Assembly: GCA_021162905.1 (NCBI GenBank)
Contig: JAGGXT010000233.1
Coordinates: 1 to 7,628 of the forward strand
Length of the DNA: 7,628 bases
Source: Candidatus Odinarchaeota archaeon
GTDB lineage: Archaea; Asgardarchaeota; JAGGXT01
Reading direction: 5' to 3'
Both the position numbers and the translations under genes were made by a program. Below are positions 1 to 5,037 of the stretch, in pieces. The notes below the pieces were generated by a model. The model ran no database searches, was not told where the DNA came from, and saw only the letters and a list, made by a program, of their open reading frames with translations. The number at the start of each line of letters is the position of its first letter. Within the stretch, counting starts at the first letter, position 1.

Positions 1-12
1 CGGTAAACTTAT

Positions 13-47
13 ATTGTAATACGAAAATGTTTATATAATTGTAATAC
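13..47 (+). promoter_or_regulatory. vapBC promoter: TATA box between two operator-like repeats
   Basis: A TATA box (TTTATATA, 30-37) lies about 27 bp ahead of the GTG at 61, the usual archaeal TATA-to-start-site distance. The vapB message is therefore probably leaderless, which fits the absence of any Shine-Dalgarno sequence. The TATA box is bracketed by two identical copies of ATTGTAATAC (13-22 and 38-47), 25 bp apart. The core GTAATAC is an odd-length palindrome (GTA-N-TAC), and the downstream copy extends it to TGTA-A-TACA. Paired short palindromes over the TATA box suit a ribbon-helix-helix autorepressor such as VapB. The sites are read directly from the sequence; their use by VapB is inferred. 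Confidence 0.65.
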
Positions 48-60
48 AGAATTTATTTAG

Positions 61-291
61 GTGAAAGATGTGGAAGTAGCTAGTTTTAGAATTCCGAAAG
101 AACTCAAGAAAAGCATGAAAGAAGTGAACATTAACTGGAGTGAGGAAATCAGAAAGTTCATTGAGATGAAGATTAAAGAATATAAAAGAAGGAAGGCATT
201 GGATGAAATTGACGCAATGCTTTCAAATCTACCAAAAGCTGAAAAAGGAACCGCAGAGAAATATTTGAGGGAGGATCGTGATAGTAGTTGA
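61..291 (+). CDS. vapB: VapB-type antitoxin, ribbon-helix-helix
   Basis: This 76-residue protein is the probable antitoxin partner of the PIN-domain toxin next to it. Residues 6-12 (VASFRIP) form the DNA-binding beta strand. Residues 13-22 and 26-44 form the two helices of a ribbon-helix-helix dimer, with the NWSEEIRKFIE signature common in archaeal VapB proteins. The charged tail from about residue 45 is the part expected to bind and block VapC. As in other VapBC systems, the dimer should also repress its own promoter, and the repeats at 13-47 are suitable sites. The GTG start is chosen because it lies about 27 bp after the TATA box and keeps the whole first strand. The end overlaps vapC by 14 nt, implying coupled translation. 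Family assignment is secure; autoregulation is inferred. Confidence 0.9.
   Translation: MKDVEVASFRIPKELKKSMKEVNINWSEEIRKFIEMKIKEYKRRKALDEIDAMLSNLPKAEKGTAEKYLREDRDSS
267..274 (+). promoter_or_regulatory. Shine-Dalgarno sequence for vapC
   Basis: The purine-rich stretch GAGGGAGG ends three bases before the GTG at 278 and lies inside the vapB coding region. Unlike vapB, vapC therefore has its own ribosome binding site, as expected for an internal gene of an operon. The site also supports GTG 278 as the start. Confidence 0.6.
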
Positions 292-682
292 TGCTTCTTC
301 TATAGCTAAGTACATTCTAAGAGAGGAAAATTGGGAAAAAATTAGAGAGTACCTCTCAGATGAACCGTATTCCCTAACTTTAGCTATAGCGGAGGTTTCA
401 AATGCGATATGGAAGCACGCAGTCTTGTATAAAGCAATATCAAATAAAGAAGCTCTAATAATGTTTAATGCTTTGATGAAACTTGTAGAAAACGTTCTGA
501 TTTTTGAGCCTTTTGAAAGATACCTTCAGGTTGGCATAGAAATAGCATTAAATGAAAGTATCTCGATTTACGATGCGCTGTACATCGCACAAGCAAAGAA
601 GATAGGAAAGTTTTTAACTAGCGATGAGAAGCAATATAGAATAGCAAAGAAAATTGGAATTGATGCAAAATATGTAGATTGA
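278..682 (+). CDS. vapC: VapC-type toxin, PIN-domain ribonuclease
   Basis: This 134-residue single PIN domain has the usual VapC length. The four acidic residues that bind the catalytic metal in PIN nucleases are all visible: D5 in IVVDAS, E39 in AEVSNAIWK, D99 in SIYDALYIA and D116 in LTSDEK. The protein should therefore be an active Mg/Mn-dependent endoribonuclease. Known VapC toxins cut tRNA or rRNA and stop translation when freed from VapB; which RNA this one cuts cannot be read from the sequence. The GTG start follows a Shine-Dalgarno sequence and overlaps the end of vapB by 14 nt, the classic antitoxin-first arrangement. No frameshift or lost catalytic residue is seen. The pair may be a resident or transferred module; base composition does not distinguish it from its surroundings. 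Confidence 0.93.
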   Translation: MIVVDASSIAKYILREENWEKIREYLSDEPYSLTLAIAEVSNAIWKHAVLYKAISNKEALIMFNALMKLVENVLIFEPFERYLQVGIEIALNESISIYDALYIAQAKKIGKFLTSDEKQYRIAKKIGIDAKYVD

Positions 683-729
683 CTTTTTATTATGAAAAAG
701 TTAGATCAAAGCCGTTATTTGATATTTTT
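682..729 (+). terminator. Putative transcription end of vapBC: two hairpins and a T-run
   Basis: Directly at the vapC stop codon, ACTTTTT (682-688) pairs perfectly with AAAAAGT (695-701) over a 6-nt loop. A second stem follows, ATCAAA (705-710) with TTTGAT (718-723), then a run of five T (725-729). Archaeal termination depends mainly on T-runs, so both T-runs are plausible end points. The stems are short and AT-rich, so they may be incidental. Confidence 0.4.
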
Positions 730-827
730 ACATATTTCAAAAAAAGCTAATTTTTCAAAATAGGGCATCTATTAGCAATTTCAATGTTAAATTTGCATCA
801 TTAGAATATCGTCAAGTATAATAAAAA

Positions 828-864
828 ATAGTAAAATTTTTATAATAGTAAATTTTTTTACTAT
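828..864 (+). promoter_or_regulatory. Promoter and PadR-type operator of the small membrane protein gene
   Basis: A TATA-like box (TTTTATAA, 838-845) is followed at once by a perfect inverted repeat: ATAGTAAA (845-852), four T, TTTACTAT (857-864). Written in the form shared with the padR promoter it is ATAGTAA-N6-TTACTAT, 20 bp. An extra half-site, ATAGTAA (828-834), lies on the upstream side of the TATA box. A start site near 868 is expected, so a protein bound at 845-864 would sit between TATA and start site and block transcription. The repeat is read directly; PadR as the bound protein is inferred from the second copy in front of padR. Confidence 0.65.
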
Positions 865-879
865 CAAAGAATAAATATT

Positions 880-1107
880 GTGGTGTTTTTGCATGTAGTT
901 TTTGCTATCGTCTTCGTTACCGGCTTTGTGATGATACCATCCGCGCTGATGACTCGAACACCAATTGAAATGCTTCATACGATTAGCGGGATTTTAATGG
1001 GCTTGCTGACAATTATCCATATAGTCTTAGAGTTAAGACACAAAATGCAACAGAAAAAACTTTTCGCAAAAGGCATTGGAAGCTCTGCAGCTAAGATTCA
1101 GAGCTAA
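880..1107 (+). CDS. Small two-helix membrane protein, possible b-type cytochrome-like (DUF4405-like)
   Basis: This 75-residue protein has two predicted membrane helices (about 3-23 and 30-52) and a short basic, probably cytoplasmic, tail. Helix 2 carries H33 and H47 (MLHTISG ... IIHIVLELRH), 14 residues apart, the spacing with which cytochrome b helices hold two stacked hemes. H5 lies at the start of helix 1. The pattern of a glycine-ended first helix and a second helix reading LH-SG-x-IH-x-LELRH resembles DUF4405 and related small heme-membrane proteins, where two or more chains could build a four-helix bundle. The family is a guess from pattern, and heme binding is inferred. The start is a tandem GTG-GTG without a clear Shine-Dalgarno sequence, about 12 nt after the expected transcription start. 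The operator-like promoter and the padR gene 90 bp downstream suggest tight repression and a sensing or detoxifying role. No partner oxidoreductase is nearby. Confidence 0.6.
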   Translation: MVFLHVVFAIVFVTGFVMIPSALMTRTPIEMLHTISGILMGLLTIIHIVLELRHKMQQKKLFAKGIGSSAAKIQS

Positions 1108-1135
1108 ATTGAATTTTCAGAAACACTTTTACTTT

Positions 1136-1175
1136 TTATATAACTAAATTTATTAATAGTAAGAAATTTTACTAT
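1136..1175 (+). promoter_or_regulatory. padR promoter with autoregulatory operator
   Basis: The inverted repeat AATAGTAA (1155-1162), six bases, TTACTATT (1169-1176) has perfect 8-bp arms. Its ATAGTAA-N6-TTACTAT core (1156-1175) matches the repeat at 845-864 at 16 of 20 positions and has the same length. Two TATA candidates exist. TTATATAA (1136-1143) is the better match to consensus and would put the start site inside the operator. TTTATTAA (1149-1156) abuts the operator exactly as at the upstream gene. Either way the operator covers the initiation region, as expected for PadR autorepression. Confidence 0.65.
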
Positions 1176-1185
1176 TTCTAGGGAA

Positions 1186-1193
1186 AAGGTGAT
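1186..1193 (+). promoter_or_regulatory. Shine-Dalgarno sequence deciding the padR start
   Basis: AAGGTGAT ends four bases before a TTG at 1198. The same motif type with the same 4-nt gap (GAGGCGAT, then ATG) precedes the RNase gene at 5038. This favours TTG 1198 over the in-frame GTG at 1189, which lies inside the Shine-Dalgarno sequence itself. Confidence 0.6.
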
Positions 1194-1197
1194 CTGC

Positions 1198-1545
1198 TTG
1201 TGTGAAAAGATAGGCTTAAAAAACTTAAGAAAATTAGGCATTAAGTACCCAATACCGCCTCCAATTTTGCCGATTTTTGTATTAAAATTATTGTCTAAAA
1301 GACCAATGCACGGTTATCAAATTACAGAAGAGTTAGCAAAGTTGTGCAACGCTAAAATGCCTAGGCAAATAATTTACTTCATTCTGAAAAAATATGAAGA
1401 TGCTGGACTTGTAAAATCCGAGTGGGTGATAGAAGAGGGCTCTAAGCCTAAAAGAAAGTATTTTATTACAGATGAAGGAAGGATTTTTCTTGAGAAGAGA
1501 ATTGAGCATTTTAAAAAGCTCATAAACTTACTTGAAAAAATTTAA
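1198..1545 (+). CDS. PadR-family winged-helix transcriptional regulator
   Basis: This protein of about 115 residues is the length of small PadR regulators (no large C-terminal dimer domain). The winged helix-turn-helix is clear: helix 1 in ILPIFVLKLLSKRPMHGYQI, with the family's P-M-H-G-Y turn; then the recognition segment MPRQIIYFILKKYEDAGLVKSEW; then a wing with KPKRKYFITDEG. The last 25 residues form a helix for dimerisation. PadR proteins are usually repressors released by a small ligand, often a phenolic, drug or other stress compound; nothing here identifies the ligand. TTG 1198 is preferred as start from Shine-Dalgarno spacing; GTG 1189 would add three residues. The palindrome in its own promoter and the near-copy ahead of the membrane-protein gene point to autoregulation plus control of that gene. 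The gene ends 62 bp from the convergent surface-protein gene. Confidence 0.88.
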   Translation: MCEKIGLKNLRKLGIKYPIPPPILPIFVLKLLSKRPMHGYQITEELAKLCNAKMPRQIIYFILKKYEDAGLVKSEWVIEEGSKPKRKYFITDEGRIFLEKRIEHFKKLINLLEKI

Positions 1546-1555
1546 ATTGTCGTGA

Positions 1556-1564
1556 GCTCTTTTT
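1556..1564 (+). terminator. T-run after padR
   Basis: GCTC followed by five T lies 10-20 bp after the padR stop codon, in the 62-bp gap to the convergent gene. A short T-run is enough to end transcription in many archaea. No comparable T-run is seen on the minus strand for the convergent gene. Confidence 0.3.
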
Positions 1565-1607
1565 AACAGCTACATTGGCGATTCTTATCTATTTGTAATG
1601 GAAATAA

Positions 1608-4600
1608 CTAATGTTTATAATTCTCTTTTCTGATTCGTAGCCTTTTTCTTAAATAATTAATGGCAATTACTGATAAAGCACCAGTTATGAAAGAAACTGC
1701 TGTGAATAGAGCCATAGTAAGAATATCTGGCTGCGTGGGTATGCTTTCAAACTCTGGTTCTTTAAATGATATTGTGTACTTATTCGATTCTACGAAGTTT
1801 CCTGAAAGATCATACACTATTATATAAAATGAAACAGAATCTATATCACCTAACTCAGTAAGGACAAGGCAGTATGTTCCATTTCCATAGCTGAGTAGCT
1901 TTTCAGTCCATGTGGACCCGCTTGTGTTTAATACAGCAGTAACATTTGCAATACCAACGTTATCACTGACAGTAACATAGACAAAAACAGTTTCATTTTT
2001 TATAGGCTCTGTTGGTGTCCAGTAAACCGATATTATTTCGGGAGGAATGGTATCTGCAATTGCTCTTACAATAATTTCGTACTCCTCCGTTAGCTTGCTA
2101 ATTTTCATAGGATTTTCTGCATATATTTTGAATCTGAATATTCCAGGGCTTAACTTAGAAAATGTGGCATAGTACAATCCAGTGTTATTATCATAATCCA
2201 TATCTTTGTTAACCCAATCGGAATTTATCAAAAATCTAACTTGCGCCTTTGTAATACCTAAATCATCGGTTATCTTCGCATAAATAGTAACAGTTTGATT
2301 TTCATAGACCTCTGATGGAAAAGTTATGTTCTCTATTTGTGGCACCGGTGGCGATATAGACTCTTGAGTAAACGTAAATTCTCTTTTGCTCATAGAATAC
2401 CAGGAGCCATTATAGTGGAAATCTACCCAGTAGCGAATTGTTGTGTTGATTGGGAAAATAGGGAGTAGTGCGAGATTCATGAAGCTTGTTGAATTTAAAA
2501 CCATATAAACCCCTTTGGTCTCATTGTCGGTTTCGTATCTGAAAATATATTCCGTTAGGAGATCTCTATTCAATATGAGATCCAACACATATACGATAAA
2601 TTTCTGTTTTGTATCTAAAAAGAAATAATCACCTAAGATAAGAATCATGTAGGAATTGATCTCCTCCTCATAGCATACTGACTTCATGAGCGGATAAGAA
2701 TCGTTAAAAGTATACCCAAGCATGTAAACGCTGTCACCAATGTTATCTTTGTTGCTATCAGAACCTTTATAGTCGCTCCAATAGTTACCAATGAATTTCC
2801 TATTAAATTTGAGCTCTGATAGTGAGACTTCAGAAACCACCTGGTACGTGTTATTTATGAAATTATTAAGAAAAACATACCCTTTGGCATAATATTTAAA
2901 GTACATTGCGTATAAATTCCGGATGAAATTACATTCTCTTAAGTATATATAGCTGAGTTCTTCATTGAAAATGCCATAATGTTTTGATTTTATAATTCTC
3001 GAGAAGGTCATATTAAGCTTCGCATTAAGTAGAAGATATATTCCGATATCTCTACCTTCAATCTCAACAAATCTGGCATTGACATTTGATTCTCCGATAG
3101 TAATTCCTATTTTTGCATTCGTAATTCTTAAACTCTCAATTGTTGCATTCTCCACATTCTTAATATACACACCATATTCATAACCCGATGATTCTGGCGA
3201 GTTATCAATAATTGAACTATTGCTAATAGTCAATGACTTAATATCCTTTAAGAATAAAGAGTTGAAAGACGAATTTAGAATAGTTACATTGTCCGCATCG
3301 ATTATAAGGGCCTCTATTGCAGTGTAATTTATGAGATTAACGTTAGACACATTAATGTATATTGGAATTAAGTTGTTGTTGATCTTGTTATCAGAAATCT
3401 TGTACGTGACGACATATTGTAGTGGGACAGAAATATATAACCCACAGTTAGTTAAATTATTACTGATAATCTTAAAGTAACTCATATCGCCGTATTCATG
3501 ATCTATAACTATACCTCCCTCATCTGCGGAATATATTTTGTTATCCGATATAGTAATGTGATCTCCAGATCTTACAAGAATACCCTTTTTGACATCAAAA
3601 ATTGTATTTTCACTTATTGTTTGCCAGTCACTATAAGCCTCGATACCAATAGTAACATCCGATATCGTGTTTGACAAAATAGTGGTGTTGGATCCATACG
3701 CTATAATGCCATTCTCTGCGGTATGAATGGTGTTATGCTCTACATTATTCTCACTACCCATGAGTATAATGCCAAAACCACCGTTTTCAATCAAAGAATC
3801 AACAATTAGTGCATTTGAAGTATTTAGTAAGAGAATACTGCCCGCACAAACATCGTCTATTACAATATTGTTTCCATTAATGACAATTATTTCTCCAGCA
3901 TCAATATTATTTAAATATACGTCACTAACATCGTGATAAAAGTATATTGGCTTGTCGTTTATGTAATTATCACCTTTAAAATAGAACGTGGGTTCAGGGT
4001 AATCGATGGAAATGCTGGTTTTATAAAAGAGATTATCTTCAAACGTAACATTTCTGCAATTTTGAAATTTTATGAAAGATCCATTGCCAAAAATAGTGGT
4101 CTCTCTGAAAGTTATATTAGAAACGCCAATAAAGCTCAACAGATTTTTGTCTTCATATTCTCTGGTTTGATATAGTGTCAAGTTCTCAAGAAAGATTAGT
4201 CTGGAGTCAAAGAAAAATAATGTACTATTAAAGAAAACCATATCTGTTACACTAACATTAGATGCGAAGAAAAGGGAGAGCGTGGACTTATGGAAAATAT
4301 TGTTATAGAATATGATTTTTTGGTTAAGATTTTCAAATAGTAAAAATATATCAAAGTCAGTTTTATAAAATCTACTATTTGTGATATTTAATGGCAACAA
4401 CCAGCAATCGGAACTAACGGAGAGGATGCTATTTATTAATGTGCTATTAATAATGCTAATTGACACAACCTTAAGAGCCGTTGAATAAAACATTATCTTG
4501 AAGAAAGAGATATTACTGTCTACTGTTTTTAGTATAGAATTCTTTATAATAACACTATCACAATAGCAAGAAATAGTAATTATTCTATCCCTAGTTGTGT

Positions 4601-4853
4601 TAAAAATTAGAGTTGAGTTTATTATCTTAAGGTATCCGTGAGCGGAAAAACTATCATTAATTACAACTACAGTATTAACGAATGAAACGTAGTAGTCATG
4701 AGCGATAGGTTTATAATGATCCCCTTTCTCTACGTTGCTCTCGCTATGATTTTCAATATTTGTGACATATAATAGGATTGAATTGCTTATTACGAGGGAT
4801 AATAAGATTATCACAAGCATGAGGGATATACAAGGCTTTTTCATTTTTCCCAT
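1608..4853 (-). CDS. Large membrane-anchored beta-helix surface protein, NosD-like with Ig-like domains
   Basis: This 1081-residue protein is probably exported and held on the outer face of the cell membrane. An N-terminal hydrophobic helix (about 10-31, after MGKMKKP) is a signal peptide or anchor. A long right-handed parallel beta-helix follows (about 55-725), rich in N-x-I/N-x-T turns and sequons. It includes classic PbH1 rungs (about 350-450) and the NosD signature GNYWSDY (689-695) followed by GSDSNKDNIGD. A linker beta domain (about 730-830) and two Ig-like domains (about 838-928 and 938-1030) lead to a membrane helix (1045-1068) and a basic tail. Such proteins bind carbohydrate or other cell-surface ligands. 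True NosD supplies copper to nitrous oxide reductase, but no nos genes are present, so that role is not claimed. The ATG start follows GGAGG with a 6-nt gap. The many Asn-x-Ser/Thr sites suggest N-glycosylation. Confidence 0.85.
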   Translation of the reverse strand: MGKMKKPCISLMLVIILLSLVISNSILLYVTNIENHSESNVEKGDHYKPIAHDYYVSFVNTVVVINDSFSAHGYLKIINSTLIFNTTRDRIITISCYCDSVIIKNSILKTVDSNISFFKIMFYSTALKVVSISIINSTLINSILSVSSDCWLLPLNITNSRFYKTDFDIFLLFENLNQKIIFYNNIFHKSTLSLFFASNVSVTDMVFFNSTLFFFDSRLIFLENLTLYQTREYEDKNLLSFIGVSNITFRETTIFGNGSFIKFQNCRNVTFEDNLFYKTSISIDYPEPTFYFKGDNYINDKPIYFYHDVSDVYLNNIDAGEIIVINGNNIVIDDVCAGSILLLNTSNALIVDSLIENGGFGIILMGSENNVEHNTIHTAENGIIAYGSNTTILSNTISDVTIGIEAYSDWQTISENTIFDVKKGILVRSGDHITISDNKIYSADEGGIVIDHEYGDMSYFKIISNNLTNCGLYISVPLQYVVTYKISDNKINNNLIPIYINVSNVNLINYTAIEALIIDADNVTILNSSFNSLFLKDIKSLTISNSSIIDNSPESSGYEYGVYIKNVENATIESLRITNAKIGITIGESNVNARFVEIEGRDIGIYLLLNAKLNMTFSRIIKSKHYGIFNEELSYIYLRECNFIRNLYAMYFKYYAKGYVFLNNFINNTYQVVSEVSLSELKFNRKFIGNYWSDYKGSDSNKDNIGDSVYMLGYTFNDSYPLMKSVCYEEEINSYMILILGDYFFLDTKQKFIVYVLDLILNRDLLTEYIFRYETDNETKGVYMVLNSTSFMNLALLPIFPINTTIRYWVDFHYNGSWYSMSKREFTFTQESISPPVPQIENITFPSEVYENQTVTIYAKITDDLGITKAQVRFLINSDWVNKDMDYDNNTGLYYATFSKLSPGIFRFKIYAENPMKISKLTEEYEIIVRAIADTIPPEIISVYWTPTEPIKNETVFVYVTVSDNVGIANVTAVLNTSGSTWTEKLLSYGNGTYCLVLTELGDIDSVSFYIIVYDLSGNFVESNKYTISFKEPEFESIPTQPDILTMALFTAVSFITGALSVIAINYLRKRLRIRKENYKH

Positions 4854-4859
4854 GAAATT

Positions 4860-4919
4860 CCTCCGACAAGAATTTATAAAGTAGCAGATGGAAACAATTT
4901 ATCGATAGCAATATATTTG
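4860..4919 (-). promoter_or_regulatory. Promoter region and Shine-Dalgarno of the surface protein gene
   Basis: On the minus strand GGAGG (4864-4860) ends six bases before the ATG at 4853. Two TATA candidates lie upstream. AAATATAT (4918-4911) would give a leader of about 35 nt that includes the Shine-Dalgarno sequence. TTTATAAA (4880-4873) would start transcription about at the ATG and lose it. The strong Shine-Dalgarno sequence favours the distal box; this choice is inferred. Confidence 0.45.
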
Positions 4920-4943
4920 CTCAGTAAGGTATATTACTTTTTC

Positions 4944-4960
4944 TTTCTTTTTAAAAGAAA
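4944..4960. repeat. 17-bp palindrome between divergent genes
   Basis: TTTCTTTT (4944-4951) and AAAAGAAA (4953-4960) are perfect inverted copies around a single T. The element lies about midway between the two divergent starts, upstream of both TATA candidates. It could be a shared regulatory site. Its simple pyrimidine/purine composition makes chance plausible in this AT-rich stretch. Confidence 0.3.
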
Positions 4961-4989
4961 TAATAATCATAATAGAAGCTTGAAGAAAC

Positions 4990-5033
4990 TTAAAATAATA
5001 TTCTGAAATAGTAATTAGTAAATACGAGGCGAT
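4990..5033 (+). promoter_or_regulatory. Promoter and Shine-Dalgarno of the beta-CASP RNase gene
   Basis: TTAAAATA (4990-4997), preceded by an A-rich BRE-like stretch, would place the start site near 5020. GAGGCGAT (5026-5033) then serves as Shine-Dalgarno, four bases ahead of the ATG at 5038. Its spacing equals that of padR. TATA assignment is tentative; the Shine-Dalgarno sequence is clear. Confidence 0.45.
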
Positions 5034-5037
5034 ATTT

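Noticed and set aside
787..978. Minus-strand ORF of 63 codons over the start of the small membrane protein gene
   Set aside because: It is antisense to a better-supported gene, runs through the AT-rich promoter and operator, and its translation has no recognisable domain.
3727..4175. Two plus-strand ORFs (69 and 80 codons) inside the surface protein gene
   Set aside because: They are antisense shadows of a long, clearly protein-coding frame and have no domain or ribosome binding site.
1608..4853. Assigning the surface protein as the copper-delivery protein NosD
   Set aside because: The NosD-like signature is widespread in archaeal beta-helix surface proteins; no nosZ, nosF or nosY is present, and the Ig-like domains and C-terminal anchor are unlike true NosD.
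5008..5014. ATAGTAA half-site ahead of the RNase gene as a third PadR site
   Set aside because: It has no TTACTAT partner six bases on, and single ATAGTAA copies also occur inside coding sequence, so chance explains it.
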